From positions 2,470,164 through 2,534,163 of the forward strand of contig NZ_CP063356.1 of assembly GCF_001866075.3 (NCBI RefSeq): a stretch of DNA of 64,000 nucleotides. The letters are read 5' to 3'. The position numbers were made by a program, and so were the translations under genes. Below the pieces are notes generated by a model. That model did no database searches, was not told where the DNA came from, and saw only the letters and a list, made by a program, of their open reading frames with translations. This DNA is from Anaerobacillus isosaccharinicus. GTDB lineage: Bacteria; Bacillota; Bacilli; Bacillales; Anaerobacillaceae. Within the stretch, counting starts at the first letter, position 1. Each line of letters begins with the position of its first letter. Of the stretch, positions 8,745 through 17,012 are shown one piece after another.

Positions 8745-9668
8745 GTGAAACTTGTACAATTGAAAGTTTTGTTGTTGCTACTATTAAGCTTTGTTCTATT
8801 AACTGCTTGTTCAAATAATGAAGAAACGACACAAACAAATGAAGATTTTAAACCTTATCATAATGATCATTTATTAGTTTCTGTAGATTGGTTAAAAGAT
8901 AACTTAAACAATGAGGAGTTACTTATTCTTGATGCCCGTGGCGAAGATGAATACTTAAAAGGTCATGTTCCTGGATCGATTCCTGTTAGCTGGCAACAGT
9001 TAAGTAATATGGAGGGAAGTCCTGGAGATGAGGATTGGGGAGTTGTGTTAGACGCTGCTCAATTATCTGAACGATTGAGTACTCTTGGTGTTTCTGCAGA
9101 TAAAACGATCGTTGTTTATGGTAATCCGAATTCTTGGGGTGAAGATGGACGAATTATTTGGATGCTTCAACTAGCAGGTGTTCAAGGGAAAATGCTTAAT
9201 GGTGGATGGACAGCATGGGAAGCTGTAGGAGAGGTTACGAAGGAGGTAACTGAGCCAGTACCTAGTAATTTTAGCGTAGCTGAGTTAGACTTATCGCTGT
9301 TTGCATCTACAGATTGGTTAAGTGAAAACTATGAACAATTAGTAGTTGTTGATACAAGAACGAAAAAAGAATTCGATGGAGCGACTGATTTTGGTGAAGC
9401 AAGAGGTGGACATATTCCAGGGTCAATTAATTTACCTTTTAAGGAGTTATATAATAATGACTCAACGATAAAATCTCAAGCCGAAATTGAAAAAGTTATG
9501 GAAGACTTAGGAATTAATAAGGAAGATACAGTTGTTACGTATTGTACTGCGGGAATTCGTTCTGCTCATATGACCTTGATTTTGAAGATGGCAGGATATG
9601 AAAACGTAAAAAATTACGATGCATCGATTTATGAATGGGCTAAAAATGATGCACTACCTCTTGATTAA
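8745..9668 (+). CDS. Two-domain rhodanese lipoprotein (thiosulfate sulfurtransferase, YnjE-like)
   Basis: A 307-residue exported lipoprotein: signal peptide with lipobox LTAC (Cys22), a Ser/Asn/Thr-rich linker, then two rhodanese domains. Domain 1 (about 45-165; DARGEDEYLKGHVPGSIPV) lacks the loop Cys (VVYGNPNSWGEDGR). Domain 2 (about 185-305; VDTRTKKEFDG, GGHIPGSINLP) carries the active loop TYCTAGIRSAH with catalytic Cys. The expected reaction is transfer of sulfane sulfur from thiosulfate to an acceptor, outside the membrane. The start is GTG after GGGGGAAG. It opens the 8.7-18.6 kb locus; in E. coli ynjE likewise neighbours ynjBCD and ynjF. Confidence 0.9.
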   Translation: MKLVQLKVLLLLLLSFVLLTACSNNEETTQTNEDFKPYHNDHLLVSVDWLKDNLNNEELLILDARGEDEYLKGHVPGSIPVSWQQLSNMEGSPGDEDWGVVLDAAQLSERLSTLGVSADKTIVVYGNPNSWGEDGRIIWMLQLAGVQGKMLNGGWTAWEAVGEVTKEVTEPVPSNFSVAELDLSLFASTDWLSENYEQLVVVDTRTKKEFDGATDFGEARGGHIPGSINLPFKELYNNDSTIKSQAEIEKVMEDLGINKEDTVVTYCTAGIRSAHMTLILKMAGYENVKNYDASIYEWAKNDALPLD

Positions 9669-9679
9669 TTCAAGGTAAA

Positions 9680-10147
9680 ATGAAAAAGAAATTAATAATT
9701 AGTGTGATTGTAGGAATAGGGGCTATAGCTTTCTATTCCTTTTTACTAGATATAGCCTTTCTTCGTAAAGCTGTATCGTCTTGGTATATGGAAGATAGTA
9801 AAGGAATGCAAATGCTATTAGTAAGTAAAGGTTCAACAGCCCATCTCCTTTCTTTATTTCTAGTTATGCTAGAAAGTTTTATTTCACCTTTACATGGTTT
9901 ATTTATGTTTCAAGTAGTCAAAGATTTGTATGGATTATTTGTTGGCTCACTATATTTTGGTGGCGGCATTGTATTGATTGGATTACCTTTTTACTTGATT
10001 AGTAAGAGGTTTGTAATTGTAAAATTAGGACCAGTTCTATTGTTTATATTATTTTCGATAAGTTGGTTTTTACTGCCAGTACCTACAGTTGTTTTATTCA
10101 CGGCTTATATTGTTAAAAGTCAATCGAAACATTTTTCTTACTATTAG
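9680..10147 (+). CDS. Small polytopic membrane protein, unknown
   Basis: A 155-residue protein with four predicted membrane helices (about 5-24, 55-73, 83-107, 115-145) and a basic tail. It begins 11 nt after the rhodanese lipoprotein gene, so the two are very probably co-transcribed. I do not recognise the family. The context suggests a partner in the same sulfur-handling unit, but nothing in the sequence shows this directly. Confidence 0.7.
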   Translation: MKKKLIISVIVGIGAIAFYSFLLDIAFLRKAVSSWYMEDSKGMQMLLVSKGSTAHLLSLFLVMLESFISPLHGLFMFQVVKDLYGLFVGSLYFGGGIVLIGLPFYLISKRFVIVKLGPVLLFILFSISWFLLPVPTVVLFTAYIVKSQSKHFSYY

Positions 10148-10198
10148 GCACTGTTTGGATAGTCTTGAAAAATAAATGAATTGAGGAGGGAATCTAAA

Positions 10199-10939
10199 TT
10201 GAGTTTAAAAAGTCTTGTTCACACTTATTTCCGTTTTAAAGCAAAATTAATGGTAAAGAAAAATACGAACGATCGATCTTTCTATCGCCCTAGCAAGCCA
10301 ATGAATACATGGACGGTCGCCTTTTTAACGACAGCCGGTGTTCATTTGAAGACACAGCCAATTTTTGATGTAGAAGCAGGAGATCATACTATTCGAAAAC
10401 TACCAGATACTGCAACAAAACAGGAGTTAATGATTACCCACACTCACTATGATACAACAGATGCAAATGAAGATATAAATTGTGTCTATCCAATCGATAT
10501 CCTACATCAGTTAAAAGAAGAAGGCATTATTGGGGACACTGCGAAAACTCATTACGGATTGATGGGATATATACCAAATACGAAACCTTTGATAGAAGAA
10601 TCGATCCCCCTTATCATTCAACAACTAAAAGAAGATGGTGTTGATATCTTGTTAGCTTCACCAGGCTGATATATTTGTCATCAATCCGTGGGATTGATAC
10701 AAAAAGCTGTTGAAAAAGCAGGTATATCGACAATTTTAATCACTCATCTTCCTGAATTAACAGAGAAAGTTGATCCCCCAAGGGCACTTCATTTAAAGTT
10801 TCCACTAGGAAGAAGTTTTGGTGCGGCCAATAGGAACGATTTACAACGGAAGATTGTTGTTGATATGCTAAATGCCATTGTAGAAATGGATGAAACTGAA
10901 AAAATTCGTAAACTCCCATATCGGTGGAGGAGAGATTAA
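10199..10939 (+). CDS. Probable selenoprotein: glycine/betaine/sarcosine/D-proline reductase selenoprotein B family
   Basis: Two ORFs join into one 246-codon frame interrupted only by UGA (10667-10669, codon 157). Read as selenocysteine, the UGA gives SPG-U-YICHQSVGLIQKAVEKAGI, a U-x-x-C redox motif placed where family members carry Sec or Cys, followed by the expected helix and a TILITHLPE strand. A 13-bp hairpin starts 4 nt after the UGA (separate entry). The N-terminal half (THTHYDTTDANEDINCVYPID, HYGLMGY) is typical of the GrdB/PrdB-like superfamily. The start is TTG at 10199, 8 nt after GAGGAGGG; an earlier TTG at 10181 overlaps that site. The alternative is a simple nonsense mutation, but motif and hairpin argue against it. 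Substrate unknown; the family uses Sec for reductive cleavage or thiol-type chemistry. Confidence 0.82.
10674..10703 (+). promoter_or_regulatory. Candidate bacterial SECIS hairpin for UGA at 10667
   Basis: ATCAATCC (10680-10687) pairs perfectly with GGATTGAT (10691-10698) around a GTG loop. A lower stem TTTGT (10674-10678) / ACAAA (10699-10703) continues past one bulged C. The loop starts 19 nt after the UGA and its first base is G, both within the known pattern for bacterial SECIS elements. Confidence 0.75.
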
Positions 10940-10993
10940 AGGCTTTATTGTTAGAAACAGTGGAAACTTTCCTCTGAAATATTTAACCAGTGA

Positions 10994-11033
10994 AAAAAGC
11001 CAACAATATCTGTATAGATATGTTGGCTTTTGA
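10994..11033 (+). terminator. Rho-independent terminator
   Basis: AAAGCCAACA (10996-11005) pairs with TGTTGGCTTT (11021-11030), with an inner AT stem and a following T. It closes the 8745-10939 operon. Confidence 0.75.
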
Positions 11034-11139
11034 GCGTTTGGCAACCTATGTATGCTTTATTTTTTTTGTTTTATGAAGGTAGTCGACGTTTTCTGTAAAC
11101 CTTCAAATCAATGGCTGGATAGCTAACTTGTTATCGATG

Positions 11140-11547
11140 TTAATTCCCTGAAACCACAGGACCCTTCCAACTAGAGACACCGCCTTGAACAATTGTAATG
11201 TTAGTAGGGCTGAAGCCATATTCACTGACCAACAATTCCCCAACCGCTTTACTTCGATTTTGGGTATTGCAGATAATAACTAAATCTTTTTCCTCTTCTG
11301 ATATCTCTTCAACGAGGCACTCGATAATGCTTTTTGGAAATACTTCAAACCCCTCAATGTGACGATCAGTAAATTCATTTTTTTCACGAACATCAATGTA
11401 CATGACTTCTTCATGGTTAAATCCGGTTGTTTCATAGATTTCTAGAAGTTCATCAACGGTTATTTCGTTTAGCTTCATCGTAGAATTTGAGCAACCAATG
11501 ATAACTACACTCATCAAAAGTAATAAACTAAATAATAGTTTTTTCAT
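11140..11547 (-). CDS. Rhodanese-domain lipoprotein
   Basis: A 135-residue lipoprotein with lipobox VIIGC (Cys19) and a single rhodanese domain (about 30-130): DVREKNEFTDRHIEG, then the active loop VIICNTQNRSKA with catalytic Cys, and the closing VQGGVSSWKG. It is expected to handle sulfane sulfur at the outer face of the membrane. It is transcribed against the preceding selenoprotein operon, with a ribosome site GGGAGG upstream. This is the second of three rhodanese lipoproteins within 3.4 kb. Confidence 0.9.
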   Translation of the reverse strand: MKKLLFSLLLLMSVVIIGCSNSTMKLNEITVDELLEIYETTGFNHEEVMYIDVREKNEFTDRHIEGFEVFPKSIIECLVEEISEEEKDLVIICNTQNRSKAVGELLVSEYGFSPTNITIVQGGVSSWKGPVVSGN

Positions 11548-11697
11548 TTAAAAACCTCCCACGTAAAATCTTTTTAAAATTCATTGTCCAATAGGATGAG
11601 AGAGGTCATACAACTAAGTAATGTGTCCCGTAAGCCATTCAGCTTTTGTGGGTATCAAAACTAGTTGCAAGTCTTTGTTTGAACAAAATCTTTTGAA

Positions 11698-12141
11698 TTA
11701 TTTATCCGCTAGTAAATCCTTATGTGGCCAATTTTTTTGACCTTTTTCAAGAATAATTAAACGTTCAGATGGGATGCCTTGCTCTTCATAGTAATCAATA
11801 GTCCCTTTTGCGCCACTACCACCACCTGGGCATACAATGACAATTGGATGTTCCGAATTTTTAAGATCAGTCACTAACGGTTCAAGTTTTGCATGGTCTT
11901 CTGCTGATTTAGCTGGATAAGCGTATGTAGGTATTGCGCCTACAATGTGATGACTATTAAACTCTTCTTCGGGTTGAATATCTAGTAAGATCATGTCTTC
12001 ATTATTTTCAATTTTTTGCTTTACCTCATCAGCTGAAATATAGTTGTACTGCTTTTCCTCGGCATTACTATTATCTGATGAACATGCTGCCAAACCTACT
12101 GCTACTAAAGCTGTAAACATCATTAAAACTAATTTTTTCAT
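11698..12141 (-). CDS. Rhodanese-domain lipoprotein with Gly-rich active loop
   Basis: A 147-residue lipoprotein with lipobox LAAC (Cys20), a rhodanese domain (about 33-142) with LLDIQPEEEFNSHHIVGAI, and the active loop VIVCPGGGSGAKG. The loop keeps the Cys but is unusually Gly-rich. The gene has GGAGG upstream and reads in the same direction as 11140-11547, with a 150-nt gap, so it may have its own promoter. Likely role: sulfane sulfur carrier or transferase outside the cell. Confidence 0.88.
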   Translation of the reverse strand: MKKLVLMMFTALVAVGLAACSSDNSNAEEKQYNYISADEVKQKIENNEDMILLDIQPEEEFNSHHIVGAIPTYAYPAKSAEDHAKLEPLVTDLKNSEHPIVIVCPGGGSGAKGTIDYYEEQGIPSERLIILEKGQKNWPHKDLLADK

Positions 12142-12486
12142 TTTTAAATTCCTCCAAAATAAATTAATATTTAATACCTACGCAGGTAATTATAGCTTAA
12201 ACAACTTCAAAAGTGAATAACTTTTTTTAATTATTATCATTACTATTTATTATTTAAATTAAAAGTTTATAATTAGTGTGTTGTGGACAACTAATTGTTT
12301 TGAGGGAAAAATTAAAGGGAAGGCAGAAAAGTTCGATATAACTAAAACTTCTGTTTACTATAAAATTAAATTATATTACAATCGACAAAGATGAAAAGTA
12401 TACAAAGAGATTAGAAGCGTAGTAGTGGCGTATTAAAACAATATTCGAAAATAAGGATAGTTCTTAATTTAGAGGGGGAATGTTTT
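12142..12486. other. Divergent intergenic region (345 nt)
   Basis: AT-rich control region between the minus-strand rhodanese lipoprotein and the plus-strand TVP38 operon. It must hold both promoters, but I see no clear consensus pair, palindrome or RNA element in it. Confidence 0.4.
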
Positions 12487-13194
12487 TTGGAAAGAGATGC
12501 ACGAAAAAAAATACATATGTTAATCATGTTTAGTTTGTTAGTTGTTGCTATTGCCTTGTATTTAATTATTCCTAGTTTGAGGGATGGAGTTAATGAAGCG
12601 GCAAGAAAATTGGTAGAGGCCGATATTGAGGCTTTCAGAGATTATTTATTGTCATTCGGTGTCTGGGCTCCAGTCGTTTCATTTTTTCTGATGATCTTCA
12701 CGTTAATTGTTGCGCCATTGCCGGCTTTTGTCGTTACATTTTCTAATGGATTATTATTCGGTGCATTTTGGGGTGGAATTCTATCATGGACTAGTGCAAT
12801 GGTAGGTGCTGCTATTTGTTTTTACATAGCCAGAAGTCTAGGAAGACCAGTTGTTGAAAAAATTGTAAGTAAAACGGCACTTAATTGGACAGATAAGTTT
12901 TTTGAACGGTACGGGATGCATTCAGTTTTACTCGCCAGACTAATTCCAGTCGTTTCTTTCGCACTTATTAGCTATGCATCAGGGTTAACAGCAATTCGAT
13001 TTATGGTGTTTTTTATTGCAACTGGGGTTGGTCAATTACCAGCAACGATTCTTTATTCAATCTTAGGTCAAAATGCAAATAAATCTGTTTTAGTTGTGTT
13101 TTGGGCGTTCATTGCAGTTATTTGCTTTGGGGTTTTAGGGGCAGCTTTCAAGCCTTGGTTTGAGAAAAAATTTAAAAAAGGTGAAGTAGCTTAA
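12487..13194 (+). CDS. TVP38/TMEM64 (DedA-superfamily) membrane protein
   Basis: A 235-residue membrane protein with an N-terminal helix, a re-entrant SNARE-associated core (APLPAFVVTFSNGLLFGAFWGGILSWTSAMVGA) followed by FYIARSLGRP, and LLARLIPVVSFALISYASGLT near helix 5. These are the family hallmarks. The start is TTG, 7 nt after AGAGGGGGA. The gene begins a tightly packed unit: one nucleotide separates it from the next gene. TVP38-type proteins are implicated in lipid or small-molecule movement; rhodanese/TVP38 neighbourhoods are known in bacteria. The substrate here is unknown. Confidence 0.88.
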   Translation: MERDARKKIHMLIMFSLLVVAIALYLIIPSLRDGVNEAARKLVEADIEAFRDYLLSFGVWAPVVSFFLMIFTLIVAPLPAFVVTFSNGLLFGAFWGGILSWTSAMVGAAICFYIARSLGRPVVEKIVSKTALNWTDKFFERYGMHSVLLARLIPVVSFALISYASGLTAIRFMVFFIATGVGQLPATILYSILGQNANKSVLVVFWAFIAVICFGVLGAAFKPWFEKKFKKGEVA

Positions 13195-13195
13195 A

Positions 13196-14128
13196 ATGAA
13201 CACAGAATTGAAGCAACAGGCTCGGCTTGGTGGCATTAGTAAAAAATTTGTTTTACGTTTATTCATTTCAAGTTTTGCATGTTTATTTTTAGCATATAAG
13301 ATTGACTGGAGCGAATTTGCTAATCAACTAAAGGATCTTCATTTGATGTATTTGTTTTTAGCATTTGCTGCTGTTATTACTTGTATTGTTATAAGCGCTT
13401 ATAAATGGTTTTTGCTATGTCGTTTAAACGGTGAAGTGACTTTTTATCAATGCTTTCGTTGGTATTATATCGGATTCTTTTTCAACAATTTTCTACCGGG
13501 AAGTATTGGTGGAGACGTAAGTAGAATTATTTATGCTAGTAAGGTGCTTGGATCACAACAAGCCGTTGCCTCTGTTTCTGTAGAGAGACTTTTTGCAGGA
13601 ATTGCATTAATAGTAACTACCGTGACTGGAATCCTCTCTATTAATGAGGGGGCATCTCTTTTGGGGCAAGTAAGTATATTTGTGATGATGATAAGTTTTT
13701 TTATTGCTGTCATTTTTTTTAAGCCCTTCGAAAAATTCATGATCCGTATATTTGGAGAGAAGATTACCTCGTTTTACAAGGCGATTGAACAATATAAACA
13801 AAAGAGCCAAATTTTATGGTTGCTATTATTTTACTCGATTCTTTTCCAGATTTTTTTCGTCTTTGTGACTACATATCTCTTTAAAGCAATGGGTGTTTCG
13901 GTACCATTCATGGCACAAGTAGCATTTGTATCAATTATATCAATCCTAACCATGATCCCCATTTCCATTAATGGTATTGGGGTTCGTGAAGGTGCTTATG
14001 CCTATTTGTTTGCTCTAGTTGGCGTTGCGGAGTTTATTTCAATTACAGTATCATTGTTATTTTTTATTTTGGTTTTAGTAGGAACATCGATTGGTGGTCT
14101 ATTTTGGATAACGGAAAAAAATAGATAG
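13196..14128 (+). CDS. Lysylphosphatidylglycerol synthase TM-region/UPF0104 flippase-like protein
   Basis: A 310-residue protein with eight or so membrane helices and the family blocks YKWFLLCRLNG, YYIGFFFNNFLPGSIGGDVSRIIYA, ERLFAGIALI and the late MIPISINGIGVREGAYAYLF. These mark the membrane domain found in MprF and in stand-alone flippase-like proteins. It lacks the soluble synthase domain. Placed between a TVP38-like protein and the YnjB-type importer, one nucleotide downstream of the former, it may move a lipid or lipid-linked product; this is inference. Confidence 0.85.
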   Translation: MNTELKQQARLGGISKKFVLRLFISSFACLFLAYKIDWSEFANQLKDLHLMYLFLAFAAVITCIVISAYKWFLLCRLNGEVTFYQCFRWYYIGFFFNNFLPGSIGGDVSRIIYASKVLGSQQAVASVSVERLFAGIALIVTTVTGILSINEGASLLGQVSIFVMMISFFIAVIFFKPFEKFMIRIFGEKITSFYKAIEQYKQKSQILWLLLFYSILFQIFFVFVTTYLFKAMGVSVPFMAQVAFVSIISILTMIPISINGIGVREGAYAYLFALVGVAEFISITVSLLFFILVLVGTSIGGLFWITEKNR

Positions 14129-14158
14129 ATTTTCAATATTGAAACATTGGAGGAGAAA

Positions 14159-15382
14159 ATGAGAAAATTATTATTATTGTTAGTTTCATTGATCGTACTT
14201 ATTCTTGTAACTGCTTGTGGAAATTCAAATGAACAAGCTGAAAATGTTAATGTGTTAGCACTTCCATGGGAGGAAGTAGAACAATTGGCAGAAGATACTG
14301 AAGTTAAGATCTTTATGTGGGGTGGAGACGAAGGGATCAATTCCTATATTGATCATTGGGTTGCTCCCCGCCTAAAAGAAACTCACGGAATTAAGCTTGT
14401 TAGAACGCCTATGGATATTCAAGAAGTATTACAAAAGCTGTTAACTGAAAAAGAAGTAAATCAGCAGTCAGGTACAATGGATATCATTTGGTTGAACGGT
14501 GAGAACTTCAAAAATGCGAAAAATAATCAATTACTTTGGGATTCTTTCAGTGCGTCGCTACCTAATTTCCAATCATTTATTGATGAAAGTCAATATGAAT
14601 TTGACTTTGGCACAAAGGTTGATGGCCTAGAAGCACCGTGGGGGAAAGTCCAATTTGTCCTGAACTATAATTCAGAAAAAATGAGTGAACCACCAACATC
14701 TTTAACTGATCTTAAAGAATGGGTGAAGCTAAATCCGGGGAAGTTTACTTATCCCCAAGCAGATGACTTTACGGGTAATGCATTTTTACGTCATTTGTTT
14801 TATGAATTTATCGGTGAGGATCTACTTTTTACTGAGGATGTAGACTTAGATGAAGTAAGTGCAGAAGTGTGGACGTACTTAAATGAGTTGAAACCATATC
14901 TTTGGAGAAATGGCGAAACATATCCACAAACTCTTGCGCAGCTTGACCAGCTTTATAGCCAAGGAGAGGTTTACATGACAATGGGCTATAATGAAGCAAG
15001 GGCAGAAAGCTTAATTGAAAATGGTACTTTTCCAGCTTCAACAAGAAGTTTTGTGCTTGATGTAGGGTCTATAGGTAATAGTCACTTTCTATCAATACCA
15101 TTCAATAGTCCAAATAAAGCAGGGGCGCTAGTCGCAATTAATAAATTATTATCCCCTGAAGCTCAGCTTAAAAAAATGGATTCTTCGATGTGGGGAGAGA
15201 GTTCAGTTCTAGATATTAGTAGACTTTCTGATGAAATGAAAAATCAATTTGAAACGATGGACCGAGGCTTATCTGTATTAACGCCAGAGGAGTTACAGGA
15301 AGCGTTCTTAGCTGAATTGCCGACGGATTACGTGGAATTTATAAAGGAGAAATGGCTTATTGAAGTTGTTCAATCAAAGTAA
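14159..15382 (+). CDS. ynjB: YnjB-type ABC transporter substrate-binding lipoprotein
   Basis: A 407-residue lipoprotein with lipobox VTAC (Cys19). The mature N-terminus KIFMWGGDEGINSYIDHWVAP and the later MDIIWLNGENFKNAK and DGLEAPWGKVQFVLNY blocks are the signature of E. coli YnjB-like binding proteins rather than generic sugar or iron binders. I start at 14159 because GGAGG is 5 nt upstream; the ATG at 14147 overlaps that site. The end overlaps the permease gene by 23 nt. The ligand is not established for this family. Confidence 0.9.
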   Translation: MRKLLLLLVSLIVLILVTACGNSNEQAENVNVLALPWEEVEQLAEDTEVKIFMWGGDEGINSYIDHWVAPRLKETHGIKLVRTPMDIQEVLQKLLTEKEVNQQSGTMDIIWLNGENFKNAKNNQLLWDSFSASLPNFQSFIDESQYEFDFGTKVDGLEAPWGKVQFVLNYNSEKMSEPPTSLTDLKEWVKLNPGKFTYPQADDFTGNAFLRHLFYEFIGEDLLFTEDVDLDEVSAEVWTYLNELKPYLWRNGETYPQTLAQLDQLYSQGEVYMTMGYNEARAESLIENGTFPASTRSFVLDVGSIGNSHFLSIPFNSPNKAGALVAINKLLSPEAQLKKMDSSMWGESSVLDISRLSDEMKNQFETMDRGLSVLTPEELQEAFLAELPTDYVEFIKEKWLIEVVQSK

Positions 15383-16223
15383 CTCGTTTCGATTAACAGT
15401 TTTTTTATTACCAAGTGTTGCAATAACTTTGTTACTTACAGGGTATGGAATTTTATATGCTTTATCTAATAGTTTACAAAATGATGGGATTGGAGCGTAT
15501 GCCTCTGTTGTGGGGCATACAATGTTCCAATCTTCCCTTGTTTTCAGCTTAAAGGTAACAAGCATATCTACCGGTGTCTCTTTATTACTTGGGATTTTGG
15601 TAGCAAAAATCATTTATAGCTATTTTAAGACTTCCTCACTGAAACTTGTCATTTGGGTACCGATGCTCATTCCTCATTTTGTGGCTGCGTATCTTGTTTT
15701 GATCCTTTTATCGCAAAGTGGTCTTTTTTCAAGTGCTTTTTTTCACTTAGGCATCATCTCGGATCGGATGCAGTTTCCGATTTTAGTTTTTGATCAAGCG
15801 GGAGTTGGCATTATCGTTACCTACGTATGGAAGTCTATCCCTTTTGTTGTTCTCATGCTTTTGCCTGTTTTCTACGAAATTGACCGGAGGTTTGTTCAAG
15901 TTGTTCAAACCCTTGGTGGTGGACAATTTGAAGTGTTTAAAATGGTCGAATGGCCATGGCTTTTTCCAGTGTTGATTGAAGTGGGATTAATCTTGTTTGC
16001 ATTTATAATTGCTGCGTTCGAGGTACCTTATTTACTTGGAGTTACTGACCCAAAAATGATCTCGGTTCTAGCTTACCAATGGTTTTATACAGGTGATTGG
16101 TCATTTCGTTCAATGTCGATGGCGTTAATGATTTTACTAACTCTTTTTATACTATTGTTTTCAGTGGTTATCTTTCAAATAACCAAGAAACGCCGATTTA
16201 TCATGATGAAGGGGCGTATGTAA
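15360..16223 (+). CDS. ABC transporter permease, first YnjC-type subunit
   Basis: A 287-residue membrane protein with six helices and the binding-protein-dependent permease loop (about 195-215; VVQTLGGGQFEVFKMVEWP, an EAA-like motif with Gly). The start is TTG at 15360 inside the ynjB reading frame, preceded by AAAGGAGA. E. coli YnjC is one long double permease; here the two halves are separate genes, and this is the N-terminal equivalent. It partners with 16223-16999. Confidence 0.88.
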   Translation: MKLFNQSNSFRLTVFLLPSVAITLLLTGYGILYALSNSLQNDGIGAYASVVGHTMFQSSLVFSLKVTSISTGVSLLLGILVAKIIYSYFKTSSLKLVIWVPMLIPHFVAAYLVLILLSQSGLFSSAFFHLGIISDRMQFPILVFDQAGVGIIVTYVWKSIPFVVLMLLPVFYEIDRRFVQVVQTLGGGQFEVFKMVEWPWLFPVLIEVGLILFAFIIAAFEVPYLLGVTDPKMISVLAYQWFYTGDWSFRSMSMALMILLTLFILLFSVVIFQITKKRRFIMMKGRM

Positions 16224-16999
16224 TGAAGAAAAAAATATATTTTACGCTCTTTTCATTTGTGTTCTTATTTCCTATTTTCTTTTTATTGCCACAGAGCTTT
16301 GCGTGGAATTGGCGCTGGCCACAAATGGTCCCTGACACCTTTCAACTTAGGGCGTGGAACGCTCTGTTTCAGGAACCGAGATTAATCGAAGCTTTATTAG
16401 TAACGATTTTAATAGGAATTGTTGTCGTTGTGGTTAACCTAGTTCTTGGTTTTTTGTCGGGAAAGGGTCTTTCACATCATCAATTTAAAGGCAAAACGAT
16501 CATTGAAATGATTTTAATGGCCCCAATATTAGTCCCAAGCTTAGCGATTGCTTTAGGTTTGCATGTAACCTTTATAAAAATAGGATTAGCCAACCACTGG
16601 CTAGGTGTCGTATTAGTACACTTAGTTCCTACACTTCCGTACACGATTCGAATTTTTCGTAGTGGCTATGATAGGCTAGGAAAAAGAATACTAGAGCAAG
16701 GCATGACGCTAGGGGTTAGTAAGTGGAAGATTTTTTGTTCGATTGAACTGCCTCTTCTTCTTCCAACGATAAGAAGCGCAGTAATGTTAACGTTTATCAT
16801 ATCTCTAAGTCAATACGCATTAACAGCGATTATTGGTGGTGGGACCGTTGTGACATTAGCAATGATTTACTATCCTTTTTTCCAAAGCTCTAATCCTACA
16901 GTTTTGGCTAGTTTTTCATTCGTCTTTTTTTTATTGCCGATTTTGTTTTTGCTACTATTTGAGGTAGGTGTCAAGCTCTTAAAGAAATGGGCGGGTTAG
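16223..16999 (+). CDS. ABC transporter permease, second YnjC-type subunit
   Basis: A 258-residue membrane protein with six helices and the EAA loop LEQGMTLGVSKWKIFCSIELP. The ATG at 16223 overlaps the previous stop as TAATG, the usual translational coupling, with GAAGGGG upstream. A longer frame from 16097 runs through the previous gene and is not credible. It forms the channel with 15360-16223. Confidence 0.9.
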   Translation: MKKKIYFTLFSFVFLFPIFFLLPQSFAWNWRWPQMVPDTFQLRAWNALFQEPRLIEALLVTILIGIVVVVVNLVLGFLSGKGLSHHQFKGKTIIEMILMAPILVPSLAIALGLHVTFIKIGLANHWLGVVLVHLVPTLPYTIRIFRSGYDRLGKRILEQGMTLGVSKWKIFCSIELPLLLPTIRSAVMLTFIISLSQYALTAIIGGGTVVTLAMIYYPFFQSSNPTVLASFSFVFFLLPILFLLLFEVGVKLLKKWAG

Positions 17000-17012
17000 A
17001 ATAGGAGGAAAC

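Noticed and set aside
16097-16222. Longer N-terminus for the second permease
   Set aside because: It overlaps 126 nt of the first permease; the ATG at 16223 shows TAATG coupling and a ribosome site.
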